Below, one piece after another: positions 18,701 to 26,320 of a stretch of 64,000 nucleotides of DNA. The stretch lies in NCBI GenBank assembly GCA_016708725.1, contig JADJFE010000013.1, positions 62,001 to 126,000 of the forward strand. Direction: 5' to 3'. The translations under genes were made by a program, and so were the position numbers. Position 1 is the stretch's first letter; each line of letters begins with the position of its first letter. The stretch is from Candidatus Aalborgicola bjergmarkensis (lineage in GTDB: Bacteria; Pseudomonadota; Gammaproteobacteria; Burkholderiales; Burkholderiaceae_C). The notes below the pieces were generated by a model. It had not been told where the DNA came from. It searched no databases and was given only the letters and a program-made list of their open reading frames with translations.

Positions 18701-19202
18701 CGCGCTCGTGCGACAGCCCTGCGTGCGGCGGCGGGGGATCGGCGAGGTGGTCGAGCTGCCGCTCGATGCGGCAGTGCTGCGCCAAGTCGCCCACCTGCGG
18801 ATCTTCCAGCACCTCCCAGGGCCAGGACAGGACATGGGCGTCGTCGCTGGCGATGACCAGGTGCAGGTTCTCATAGCCGTTGCGCGTGGCGTCGTGGTAA
18901 AAGCCATGCGCCTGGCCTGCACCGAACAGGAGACCAAAGGCTTGGCGCCCCCATTGGCCCAAGGCTTCAAGCACGCGCTCGGCACGTTGCTGGTTCGGGC
19001 CGAAGGGATAGTCGAGGTAGCTCTCCAGGTACCACGCCAGTTCCGGCCCCAGGCGCAACTCGGTACCTTCCAGCACCTGCGCCAGTGGATCGGTCAGCTC
19101 CACCGCTGGCGCCGAGCGCGCTCCGTTGGCGTCGACTCTCTGCACCGCGAACCGCAAGGAATTTGCCCCCGGTTCATGGCGAATGATCAGCTTGTCTCCC
19201 AT
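15759..19202 (-). CDS. CHAT protease-STAND NTPase-TPR protein (NLR-like)
   Basis: The 1147-residue protein has three parts. Residues about 150-390 form a CHAT (caspase-like) domain with the catalytic His in HFDGHGG (His234) and Cys in VLNACQSA (Cys289). Residues about 415-720 are an NB-ARC-like STAND NTPase with Walker A GLGGVGKTT (441-449), Walker B VLIVWDNFE, and sensor KVLITSR. Residues about 845-1130 are seven 40-residue TPR units. Effector-NTPase-sensor order is that of bacterial NLR-like defence proteins. The start has GGAGG 8 bases upstream. It lies between the HNH gene and the 147-residue gene on the same strand. Catalytic residues look intact. Confidence 0.88.
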   Translation of the reverse strand: MGDKLIIRHEPGANSLRFAVQRVDANGARSAPAVELTDPLAQVLEGTELRLGPELAWYLESYLDYPFGPNQQRAERVLEALGQWGRQAFGLLFGAGQAHGFYHDATRNGYENLHLVIASDDAHVLSWPWEVLEDPQVGDLAQHCRIERQLDHLADPPPPHAGLSHERVHVLLVTARPYRDDVAYRSISRPLVELIHDADLPAQVKVLRPPTFEALRRELQAHPGGYHIVHFDGHGGFGQVSAGNSARFAGPQGQLVFEHDDGSAAPVTAAQLSQLMREHRIPIVVLNACQSAMLTAAAEDAFASVATALLKAGVRSVVAMGYALYVSAAKEFLPAFYQRLFDSGSVAEATRAGRQKMLERPQRQGGIVLHDWLVPVLYQQDPLALSFDAQAPRAVRDAAEIPEEARIGASHTPHGLIGRDSAVLALERASRRPPAGLLVHGLGGVGKTTLARGYIEWLAHTQGLPHRIIWQSLAEVRSFDYLRNRLVEELFGTNAMALPDTQKWPALTEALRKHPVLIVWDNFESASGMADADGEAAEALPAADRQALKLFLEALRGSRTKVLITSRSDEAWLGMTACYRVALQGLRGEERLALAQAILADQGLRLDAKDQHTADLIDALQGHPLMMRAILPKLGTTSAAHLQRAFEQYVPQADSTDPVEQRLYATLRYVEDGLPTALRPLLVPIGLHEGHVNADLLAAMAEEAKQPFAVADTVRALELLEVAGLVRGIGNQVFELHPALARYLRARTAQLLPAEQSEAWQRAFVKVMAGLADDYVPKELHEQRPLFHLFGGSFERALALAEAAGELTFYAALMQALAAYAQNRRNLPLAQQRFAVFAATCERQGREDLVAGAYHQLGRVAGERHDFAAAEGWYRKSLEINERLGDEHGAASTYHQLGVVAQERRDFAAAEDWYRKSLEIKERLGDEHGAASTYHQLGMVAQERRDFAAAEDWYRKSLEIEERLGNEHGAAITYHQLGRVAQERHDFAVAEDWYRKSLEINERLDDEHGAASSYGQLGIVAQKRRDFAVAEDWYRKALEIFEHLGDEHGAASTYHQLGRVAQEQRDFVAAEGWYRKSLEIKEHLGDEHGAAITYHQLGMVAQERRDFAAAEGWCRKALEIFERLQDQHSTDIARSQLQRVEAERKPT
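15850..16690 (-). repeat. 120-bp tandem repeats coding for TPR units
   Basis: Seven head-to-tail units of 120 bases encode the C-terminal TPRs (consensus YHQLG.VAQERRDFAAAEDW). Several adjacent units differ by only a few bases, which implies recent duplication or gene conversion. The last unit (nearest the stop) is more diverged. Copy number is likely to vary between strains and to challenge short-read assembly. Confidence 0.9.
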
Positions 19203-19261
19203 TTATCCTCCGTACCTTGTCGATAAATAGCCCATGCCCGGTGTGGGCAGGGTTCTCCCGC

Positions 19262-19603
19262 TCAAATGCTTTTCGGATGGTAGCAAAGGTCAAGCACCGA
19301 ATCATCTGCATTGCGCTTGGATGCGTTCAGCGTGGCCGATGCAAACCGGTAGTTGCTCCAGTCGTATGCCTTTTGGGGGTGGTTTTTGAAGCTCAAATAA
19401 TGATCCACCGTGCCACCAGTAGCATCGAACATCGCCGCATAGCCACACAAGCCCGAGAACCCGTTCGCGAGCATTTTTGTATAGGGTGCCCAAAGTGCTT
19501 TGGGGCGTTTGGCCGTCGGGTTGGTTTTGAGCCACTGGTCACCCGGCACTTTGACCTTGGCATCAAAATCTTTTGGTTTTTTGACCTTGGCCACCGGAAT
19601 CAT
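19262..19603 (-). CDS. HNH-type nuclease-like protein, apparently C-terminally truncated
   Basis: The 113 residues contain VDHYLSFKNHP, AYDWSNYRFAS and LNASKRNADDSVLD, the pattern of PtuB-like HNH proteins (H of VDH, N of WSN, K of SKRN). ATG overlaps the stop of the upstream ATPase gene by four bases. An ATPase-HNH pair recalls Septu (PtuA-PtuB) and the retron-associated ATPase-HNH pairs. The reading frame changes right after VLD to a short LCYHPKSI tail. Relatives, as I recall them, continue as LDPF and onwards, so a frameshift or deletion has probably removed the end. Function may be impaired. Confidence 0.6.
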   Translation of the reverse strand: MIPVAKVKKPKDFDAKVKVPGDQWLKTNPTAKRPKALWAPYTKMLANGFSGLCGYAAMFDATGGTVDHYLSFKNHPQKAYDWSNYRFASATLNASKRNADDSVLDLCYHPKSI

Positions 19604-20859
19604 GCCTTGCCCTTGGCTGCGCTTTTATTGAGTTGGGTGCTGACAATCCACCGTGGCCAAAACACGTCGCCAGCTGGTAGCAAGCGCTGCAATCGGGTGT
19701 GGATTGCGGCTTGGGTGGCAAGTCCTTGGGGCAAATTCTTCTCCCCCCGCATGAAGGCCTCAGCCGCTTCAATGGCCTCTTCCGCCTCCCTGGAGCGCGC
19801 TTGCTCCAGGCCAAATGTCTCCGACACCAGCCAATTGGTGACGTCGCCTTGCGTCGCCCAACCGCCTTGGTCAATGGCGACTACGCCGTCTTTCATAGAC
19901 AAATGAATCAGGTCATCCAAGGCAGCATCAAAAATGGGTTCAATCGACGCAGCCACCAAAGGCGAGTGCGTCGCCACCATCACCTGGGGCGGCGTTCCCG
20001 CCTCGCCACGCAACTCATCCACCGCTTTGAACAGGCTGGGCAACACGGTGCGTTGCCAACGCGGGTGCAAGTGCGTTTCAGGTTCATCAAACAAAATCAC
20101 AAAGCGGTCTTCCGGCCTCTTGCCCAGTAGCTTGGCAGCTACTTTATGCTCATGCCAAGCCCACACCAGAAAGTACACCAACGCCAGGATACGTCGCACA
20201 CCGGCCGATGCCAGCGCCACGGGTACGGTTTGGTTACCTACCAACAGCGTGGGGCGGTCACGGCCCTCACCAATGAAAACGCGCTGTGGCTGGCCGGCGC
20301 GCAATGGCTCCAGTGCGGGCGACATGACCTCCAACACCTTTTCCAACGCACGAAACTGGGGCTTACGCCCTTCCTGCCAATTCACCCAGTCCCGCTCCAG
20401 CCCCTCGCACACCCGCTGCCCATTCACATCCAGACCGCTCCACACCTCATCCGCTTTGAAATGGTATGCAGCCGGGCGAGAAGGGTCTGTGCGCCAATAG
20501 TTGCGCGCCGGGTCCCACACGGAAAAGCCGCCATCAATGCGGATGTACACCACAATGCCCGGCATCACCGGTCGGACCTGTGGCAGCGACCAACTCGCAT
20601 CCGAACGCTGGAATTCGGAGGTAATGGGTTTTGTTACCGAGCCTTTTCCTTTCACCACATAGCTGATCGAGGCCTTCTTGGTCGTCATGGGCAGGGCAAC
20701 ACAGCCAGCCCAGGTGCGGGTCAACGCCCACCAGGCCAAGTCCAACAAAAAACTCTTGCCCAGGCCGTTATCACCCGCAATCAGACTCAGGCGCTCGGCC
20801 CACTCCACCTGCACATCCGGGGCAAGCCCGACGTTCTTCAAGTGCAAATACGTCAGCAT
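19600..20859 (-). CDS. AAA (SMC/OLD-like) ATPase, PtuA-like
   Basis: The start at 20859 (MLTYLHLKNVG) follows AGGTC; an upstream in-frame ATG at 20988 adds a 43-residue tail with no family features. The 419-residue protein has Walker A AGDNGLGKSF near residue 30, an ABC-signature-like ASAGVRRILAL near 242, Walker B FVILFDEPETHLHP near 287, and the His-switch MVATHSPLV near 330. This is the AAA_21/OLD type of ABC ATPase used in Septu, retron and related defence modules. It is the first gene of the minus-strand cluster ATPase-HNH-CHAT-small protein. Confidence 0.8.
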   Translation of the reverse strand: MLTYLHLKNVGLAPDVQVEWAERLSLIAGDNGLGKSFLLDLAWWALTRTWAGCVALPMTTKKASISYVVKGKGSVTKPITSEFQRSDASWSLPQVRPVMPGIVVYIRIDGGFSVWDPARNYWRTDPSRPAAYHFKADEVWSGLDVNGQRVCEGLERDWVNWQEGRKPQFRALEKVLEVMSPALEPLRAGQPQRVFIGEGRDRPTLLVGNQTVPVALASAGVRRILALVYFLVWAWHEHKVAAKLLGKRPEDRFVILFDEPETHLHPRWQRTVLPSLFKAVDELRGEAGTPPQVMVATHSPLVAASIEPIFDAALDDLIHLSMKDGVVAIDQGGWATQGDVTNWLVSETFGLEQARSREAEEAIEAAEAFMRGEKNLPQGLATQAAIHTRLQRLLPAGDVFWPRWIVSTQLNKSAAKGKA

Positions 20860-21031
20860 GTTTGTGACCTGAAAATGGTTTGGTGCGACAGCGGATAGGA
20901 AATTCAACCGCACGCCCCCAAGTATCGCATCCTGACCCGTAAGCATGCGTGGCGCAACCAGGCTGGCTGTTATTACTACCATTTCCACTGCCGGAAATGG
21001 CCACCACCTTGACCAAGGTCTTGCCAGCCTT

Positions 21032-21236
21032 GGGGCAGCTTCTTTTTACTCCATTTTCAGTAGCTGTCCCCGCTTGTCCCACGGGGGATAGAGGCTGATT
21101 TGATGCTAAATTCAGGCCAAATCGGGGCTAAAAACGTGCCACAGAGGCTTGCGGGGAGCATCTGTAGTGCGGTTTTCGTGTTTTTAATATCACGGGTGAT
21201 ATGAAACTGGCGTGTTTTCATGCGATACATGCAAGG
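21032..21236. repeat. Long dispersed repeat, copy 3
   Basis: This is the third direct copy, just upstream of the AAA ATPase gene. It extends further left than copy 2 and shares GGGGCAG then TTCTTTTTACTCC with copy 1 (GGGGCAGGTTCTTGTTACTAC). The dyad core is TAATATCACGGGTGATATG. The rest of the 20860-21332 gap shows only a short imperfect inverted repeat around 20980 (CATTTCCACTGCCGGAAATG). Confidence 0.85.
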
Positions 21237-21332
21237 GCGCGCGCATGCAAGGCACGCCCAGGTCCAGCCCGGTGAATATTCCTTGAGCAGGCGTTTCATG
21301 GCCCGGAATGGCGGCGGGTGCGCACGCACCGC

Positions 21333-21990
21333 CTACACCTGCGCCAATGCCAGTGCAATGGGCAGTTCTGCGGCGCGCCGGGCCGGCACCCAGGCTGCCA
21401 TTGCGGACAGTGCCAGCACCAGTGCCAACCACATCAGCAGCGCCATGGGCGAGACCACGTACGGCAGGGCGGCCACAAAACCCAGCTGTCCAATCAGCAC
21501 GTCCAGTAGCCACGTCAACGGCAGTGACAACACAAACGCCGCAAGCACACTCAGCACCGCCACAATGTGGGCCTCCCCCAAAATCAGGCGCATCAACCGA
21601 TTGCGGGTCGCCCCCAAGGTTTTCATCACCGCCAGCTCACGGGTACGCTCCACAATGCTGATGCCCAGGGTCGATGTCAACCCAAAACCACCCACAACCG
21701 CCATCACCATGGCCAATGCCATGAGCGCACGGATCAGAATCACGATGTGGTCACCCATGGCGTTGCGCAATTCACTGAGCGCTTGCACCGTCTCGACGCT
21801 GGCCCCGCTGTACATCAGGGCCGCCTCGATTTGCTGGATACGCTGTAGCCGTTCACCCATGGTCCCCGCATCGGTCACCACACGCAGCATGCGTGTGCCA
21901 GCATCACTGCCAATGGCCTGGGCAAAGGCCTTGTCATTGACATAGGCAACACCGGCTGCACCAATCGGCCACCAGTGACGCGGCGCGTGG
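21333..21990 (-). pseudogene. FtsX/MacB-type ABC permease, C-terminal fragment
   Basis: The last ~215 codons of an ABC export permease remain. There is an extracellular segment (GVAYVNDKAFAQAIG), then three membrane helices around ALMALAMVMAVVGGFGL, IVAVLSVLAAFVLSLPL and ALLMWLALVLALSAMA. The FtsX signatures TSTLGISIVERTRELAVMKTLGAT and VPARRAAELPIA are present. No start codon, no N-terminal helix and no partner ATPase gene lie upstream: the frame is cut near 21990, where a TetR fragment in opposite orientation begins. A non-functional remnant. Confidence 0.75.
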
Positions 21991-22003
21991 CTTCGGCTTT
22001 GCG

Positions 22004-22318
22004 TTGGGCCTGATCGAACACGCCTATGAGCAGCGCCAGTTGTTTCGCGCCCTGATCGGCAGGCGCAGTGGCTACGCCGTGCAACAACGCTTTCGCGAGA
22101 TGGTGTTCCGCCTAGTCAGCGATGGGCTTCCCGCCACATCGGGCAAGTTACCGCAGGAGGCGGCGGCGCGCTGGTTATCTGCGGCGTTTTTTGAGCTTTT
22201 GAGTTGGTGGATTGAACAACACACGCCTATGCCTCCTACCGAGCTGGCCGCGCTGTTCATCGAATTGGCGCAACCGGTGCGGCTGACGCCTGCGCTTCAC
22301 CCGGCATCGCCACCGTGA
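22004..22318 (+). pseudogene. TetR-family regulator, C-terminal fragment
   Basis: About 100 residues resemble a TetR ligand-binding domain: EHAYEQRQLFRALIGRRSG, EAAARWLSAAFFELLSWW, then PPTELAALFIELAQP. The DNA-binding N-terminus is missing and only a TTG could start the frame. It abuts the permease remnant with no spacer, so a deletion probably joined two formerly separate genes. Confidence 0.6.
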
Positions 22319-22369
22319 CCAGCGTAGTACATGGGCGATGACGGCATGCGCATCACGGATGTTGCCCGT

Positions 22370-22660
22370 GCCCCAGCATGGCGTTGATGCCGCCGGTCTC
22401 GGCTATCAGCGCAGCGATGGGGCCGTCCTTGGCACTCCCCCAGCCCCATGGCCGTGTCGGCCAGCTGGTGCACGACGGCGTCGATGGTCAGGGGGATGTT
22501 GGCTGCCGCCGCTCTGAGCCTCGGGCAAGGTCTGGCCCAGCACAAACTGGCGCCCCAGCAACTGCACCGCGCGCAAGGTGGCAGCCACCACGGCTTTGGC
22601 GCCCAGCCGGGACATCAGACCGGGTGCAACGGAGAGATCAGGCTGCGCATCGCCATGGGG
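22370..22660 (-). pseudogene. putA (proline dehydrogenase/P5C dehydrogenase) remnants
   Basis: Two disconnected pieces are legible on the minus strand. SRLGAKAVVAATLRAVQLLG then RQFVLGQTLPEA (about 22512-22620) resembles the PutA proline-dehydrogenase segment. GPIAALIAETGGINAM (about 22385-22435) resembles the aldehyde-dehydrogenase segment. In intact PutA these lie many hundred residues apart, so the middle has been deleted, and the pieces are in different frames. Confidence 0.45.
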
Positions 22661-22666
22661 TTCAAA

Positions 22667-23047
22667 ATGGCACGCCCAAGCAAGACCGCCGCGATGGACT
22701 ACACCGCTGCCCACGACCTTACGCATGGCCTGCTTGACCGCGCCGCCTGCCCTGATAGTTCGCCGTTCGTCCTGGTGCGTGATGCTGGCAATAAAGGTTT
22801 GAGGCTTCGCGTGACCAAGGCCGGGGGCAAGGCGTGGCAGTTTGAAACCCGCGTTAAGGGCAAACTGTTCACCCGTGCTCTGGGTGAGTGGCCCAATAGC
22901 TCGATTGACCAAGCTCAAGCTCAAGCTGAAGCCCGCCGCCTGCGTGACCTGACTGCAAAAGGCACCGACCCGCGATAGTTGGAGCGCCAGCAACAGGCCA
23001 CCAAAGCCACTGAAAAAGCCGCCGCCGTTCAAGCTGTGACCGTGGGT
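22667..23047 (+). pseudogene. Tyrosine integrase, N-terminal fragment with nonsense codon
   Basis: MARPSKTAAMDYTAAHDLTH then GLRLRVTKAGGKAWQFETRV parallels the Arm-DNA-binding (DUF4102-like) N-terminus of the intact integrase at 24955. An in-frame TAG at 22976 stands where the intact gene has GAG (PRELARQ). The frame continues LERQQQATKATEKAAAVQAV up to 23047, where transposase sequence on the other strand replaces it. The catalytic domain is absent. Confidence 0.75.
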
Positions 23048-23803
23048 GTTGGTGCCGAAAAACAGGAATGGTTTTCCGCTAACGGGTTCCAGTATTCCCC
23101 CAGGTACCAACTTTTCTTTGACACCCATGTCGTGATCCTTGGCCTTGACAGCCACGACTCCACGTGAGCGCCCACTTCTGGAGTATTCGCCAACGTGAAC
23201 CGTCGCCTTGGTGTCTATGCTGATTCTCAAGGTCTGCGGGTCTGCATCTGCCTGTTCATTGACCCGTCTGACGTTTTCGAAGATCGCATCGGTCTCGGCT
23301 GTTTTCTTTTGCACTTTGGTTTTGGCCACTGTCCGTAGGCGGTAATTCTGACGATTCAAAATGTTCGATATCGTGCGCACCTTGGGCAGGGACTCGGCAG
23401 ACCAACCTTTTTGTATCAAAGCACCATGCACCATCTTGGCCGTCATGTTGGAGTACAGCAAGGTCGTACGCAAACTCAAATCCGATTCGCTGTGGGGCTC
23501 CATAATGGCCTGAATATCAGCCAGCAGCTTGGGATCCTTGTTCTCAGCTCTTGGCTTGACTCGTGTAGTGATGTCGTTGATGCAGACTATTCCGGTTTGA
23601 AATTCATGGATACCAACCTCCACGGTGTGCCGATTCCAGCCAAACACTGTTTGTGCTACTCGTGGCTTGCCATCGAGTAGCGACAGCACTACATCGCCCA
23701 TCGCACTACGACGCTCAGGCCAAGGAATCAATTTGATCAATCGCAAAATCAACTCCACCGTCTCCGTCGACACGCCATTGCGTACCAGGGTTGATGTCTT
23801 CAT
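23048..23803 (-). pseudogene. ISAzo13-like transposase, 3'-truncated
   Basis: From ATG 23803 (MKTSTLVRNGVSTETVELIL) about 250 residues read without break. They include LRISIDTKATVHVGEYSRSG and VKAKDHDMGVKEKLVPGG, resembling the DDE-domain start of ISAzo13/Rhodopirellula-type transposases. The frame is lost at the integrase fragment, so the second half of the enzyme is absent. The insertion lies between the integrase and RepA remnants. Family assignment is from memory of the motif and is moderately sure. Confidence 0.6.
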
Positions 23804-23869
23804 CAGCAGTTTCTCCGTTAATCAAGCAGGACACTATGCTACAGCTAAACTGGCACTTCAGTATGTGCT

Positions 23870-24314
23870 GCGTCCCTTGGAGCGCCAGCGAGGGCAAAAG
23901 GTGCGTTTGATTGTGGGCGACACCCTGGCGCGTTTGTCTGCTGGTGCGAATGAAAACGCCGGGCAGGACATGGGCCTGGTGGTGCGCCGCTTCGACCGAA
24001 TCCGCACCGAGTGCAAAGCGCATTTTCTGCTGATTCACCATAGCAGGAAGGCGCAGGCCAATGGTGCGCGTGGTTGGAGCGGCATTCGTGCTGCCGTGGA
24101 CACCGAGATTGAAATCAGCGATTCACCTGCCGGGCGCTGCGTGGAGATAACCAAACAGCGCGACCTTGCCAAAGTGAAAGCGGCCAAGGGAAGGCTACGC
24201 CCTGAACAGGCTATCTTTCTGGAGCGCATCAATGATGCCGGTGGCGTGGCATTCGTGGCGCGTGACTGCCGGGATGTGCTGCAAGCATTGCGATTGAACG
24301 AGGACATGCAATGA
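23870..24314 (+). pseudogene. RepA-like AAA ATPase, C-terminal fragment
   Basis: RLIVGDTLARLSAGANENAG, DMGLVVRRFDRI, HFLLIHHSRK and the stretch RGWSGIRAAVDTEIEI are the Walker B and following motifs of the RepA/KaiC-like (AAA_25) helicases carried by plasmids and integrative elements. The Walker A half is missing, cut off by the transposase insertion. It ends with a normal TGA. Confidence 0.7.
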
Positions 24315-24458
24315 CCGGGGGGCGAGATTTGACTTTCGACCCCTGGGGGTACTAGACCGCGTATGGTCCTACGCGCAAGATAAATCCCCTTTTTGAAACC
24401 GAGTTGCTTTTGAATTCAAAATCAGCAAATGAATCAAACATCGCGCCAGCATCTGTTC

Positions 24459-24487
24459 AAACCCAGTCTTACCCGCTGGGTTTTTTT
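24459..24487 (+). terminator. Possible intrinsic terminator after the RepA fragment
   Basis: An 8-bp stem AAACCCAG / CTGGGTTT with a 9-base loop runs into a T-stretch. A second palindrome, AGCGGGA-TT-TCCCGCT, follows near 24540. No other feature is visible in 24315-24670. Confidence 0.45.
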
Positions 24488-24673
24488 CGCCCGATGCAAC
24501 CACGATTGCGCCGATGTGCAAATCTGTACACTGACCAAAGCGGGATTTCCCGCTTAGACCGCGATGTGTGCCAGCCACACACCAACCCGATCCAGCCATT
24601 TACGGGAATATCCCGCAATTGCCGCTGAACGGTGGCATTCGCTGGGGGTGGATTGGTACAAAACCATGTACCG

Positions 24674-24695
24674 CAGTCTGTAAACAGTCTGTAAG
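24674..24695. repeat. Paired 11-bp direct repeats, candidate arm-type sites of the older element
   Basis: CAGTCTGTAAA is followed directly by CAGTCTGTAAG. The pair ends 57 bases before the tRNA-derived core at 24752. The GGCTACAC pair at 33003-33021 ends 58 bases before the core at 33079. The geometry is the same but the sequence differs. Confidence 0.5.
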
Positions 24696-24706
24696 AGGGC
24701 TAGAAA

Positions 24707-24735
24707 CAAAAAAGCCCAACCTTGTGAGATGGGCT
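24707..24735 (-). terminator. Terminator beside the partial tRNA-Lys copy
   Basis: The stem AGCCCA / TGGGCT is followed on the minus strand by a run of U. It is the near-duplicate of the terminator at 33034-33062 and would stop any transcript leaving the tRNA fragment. Confidence 0.6.
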
Positions 24736-24751
24736 AAGTTGTTGATTTTAT

Positions 24752-24801
24752 TGGTGGGAACTGAGAGATTCGAACTCTCGACCTACGGATTAAGAGTCCG
24801 C
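24752..24801. repeat. Attachment-site duplicate (partial tRNA-Lys 3' end)
   Basis: These 50 bases are identical to 33079-33128, covering the CCA end, T-arm, variable loop and anticodon stem-loop. The sequence diverges immediately after. It marks the distal att site of the element. Confidence 0.9.
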
Positions 24802-24917
24802 CTTAAATAGTGTTTGCCAGTGTTGAATGCTGTAGATATACTCGATAAAAATCAACTACATAGACGCAAATTGCCGTTTTAAGTGTTGAAAAATATTCCC
24901 CAAAATAGTGCGAAAGT

Positions 24918-24937
24918 GGCTACACAGTGGCTACACA
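24918..24937. promoter_or_regulatory. Candidate integrase arm-type sites, left end
   Basis: Two direct copies of GGCTACACA occur with an 11-base period, 117 bases inside the left core and just upstream of the integrase ATG. The same pair, same order and same period occurs at 33003-33021 near the right core. Arm-binding by the integrase is inferred. Confidence 0.55.
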
Positions 24938-24954
24938 GAAAACGAGGTGAAACG

Positions 24955-26295
24955 ATGGCCAGACCCAAGAAAGACAGCGCACCAGACCTAGGCGAGTCGC
25001 ACGAACTGACAGCCGGGTTAATCGAGCGACTGACCTGCCGCACCGACATAAAGGCGCAAGCATTCCTACGTGACAGCAAGGCACCCGGTTTGCGCGTGCG
25101 CGTCACCAACACCGGCGCCAAGTCTTTTGTGTTTGAAGCCAAACTGAACCGGCAGACCATCCGCCGCACCATCGGTGATGTGAGAGCCTGGACTATTGAA
25201 GCCGCACGGGCTGAGGCCAACCGTTTACGCGTTACTTTGGATGCTGGACAAGACCCGCGCGAGCTGGCGCGCCAAGAGCAAGAGGTCAAAGCAGCCAGCA
25301 AGGCCGCTGCCGCTGTGCATGCCGTTACCGTGGGGGAGGTATGGAAAACTTACATGACCGAGCGTAAAGCGCACTGGGGAGAGCGGCATTACCAAGACCA
25401 TCTAAACCTCGCTGACGCTGGTGGCGAGCCATTCAAGCGTGGCAAGGGCACTACCAAGCCGGGGCCGCTTCATTCGTTGATGGCATTACCGTTGCGCGAT
25501 CTGACAGCGCCCACCATAGAGGCATGGGCCGAACGTGAGGCGCAAACCAGACCGACACAAGCCCGACTTGCATGGCGCTGCCTGAAAGTGTTTTTGACCT
25601 GGTGTGCGGAACAGCAGCAGTATGCGCCGGTAGTGCATGGCGACAATCCGGCAAAGACCAAAAAGGCACGGCAGGCATTGGGTAAGCCTGCGGTAAAGAC
25701 AGACGTGTTACAGCGTGGGCAACTGGGTGCATGGTTTTCAGCCGTGCAGCAAATCCAGAATCCAGCCATTTCAGCCTATTGTCAAATCCTGCTACTGACT
25801 GGCGCCAGGCCGGGGGAGGTGATGACGTTGCGCTGGGAGGATATCAACACCCAATGGAAAGGCATTGCCATTCGGGACAAAGTGGAGGGCACCAGAGAGA
25901 TACCGCTTACCCCTTACGTGCACCACCTGATTGCAACACTGCCCAGGCGCAATGCATGGGTGTTTGCGAGTCCGAACAGCGCCAGCGGATACTTGACCGA
26001 ACCGACACATGCACACGAAAGGGCTTGCAAGTCCGTCGGCATTGATACGCTTACCTTCCACGGCCTGCGCCGATCCTTCAAGAGCCTGACCGAATGGCTG
26101 GAAATACCCGCTGGCGTGGTGGCGCAACTCATGGGGCACAAGCCCAGCGCCACGGCAGAAAAGCATTACACCGTCAGACCGCTGGACCTGCTGCGTGTGC
26201 ACCATGAAAAGATTGAAGCCTGGATACTGGAACAGGCTGGCGTGCCGTTCGATGCCAGTGCAGTGCCTGGTGCGTTGCGTGTGGTGACTGGTTGA
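24955..26295 (+). CDS. Tyrosine-type site-specific integrase
   Basis: The start at 24955 (MARPKKDSAPDLG) follows GAGGTG; an upstream in-frame ATG at 24883 would extend across the repeats near 24918. Order in the 446 residues: Arm-DNA-binding DUF4102-like domain (about 15-100), SAM-like core-binding region (about 125-230), and catalytic domain. Catalytic motifs are LLTGARPGEVMTLRW (first Arg), FHGLRRSF (His-x-x-Arg), LMGHKP, and the nucleophile Tyr in AEKHYTV. All are present, so the enzyme is probably active. It sits next to one att core, as expected for tRNA-targeting elements. Confidence 0.93.
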   Translation: MARPKKDSAPDLGESHELTAGLIERLTCRTDIKAQAFLRDSKAPGLRVRVTNTGAKSFVFEAKLNRQTIRRTIGDVRAWTIEAARAEANRLRVTLDAGQDPRELARQEQEVKAASKAAAAVHAVTVGEVWKTYMTERKAHWGERHYQDHLNLADAGGEPFKRGKGTTKPGPLHSLMALPLRDLTAPTIEAWAEREAQTRPTQARLAWRCLKVFLTWCAEQQQYAPVVHGDNPAKTKKARQALGKPAVKTDVLQRGQLGAWFSAVQQIQNPAISAYCQILLLTGARPGEVMTLRWEDINTQWKGIAIRDKVEGTREIPLTPYVHHLIATLPRRNAWVFASPNSASGYLTEPTHAHERACKSVGIDTLTFHGLRRSFKSLTEWLEIPAGVVAQLMGHKPSATAEKHYTVRPLDLLRVHHEKIEAWILEQAGVPFDASAVPGALRVVTG

Positions 26296-26320
26296 CTTGT
26301 AAACTATCGCTTAACGTTTT

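Larger units (their letters stand above)
22667..24751. mobile_element. Remnant of an older integrative element at the same tRNA-Lys
   Basis: It comprises an integrase N-terminal fragment, an inserted truncated transposase, a RepA-like ATPase fragment, a candidate terminator, and at its right edge a pair of 11-bp direct repeats. Those repeats lie 57 bases from the tRNA-derived core. The left end cannot be found; a deletion probably joined the element to the putA remnant. Confidence 0.5.

Noticed and set aside
17790..19226. 478-codon plus-strand frame opposite the CHAT gene
   Set aside because: It is antisense to a clear multidomain protein and rich in His/Arg/Gln, as expected for a shadow of GC-rich coding DNA.
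19262..20859. Firm naming as a Septu system
   Set aside because: Only the general ATPase-HNH pattern is visible; the HNH protein is short and no alignment could be run.
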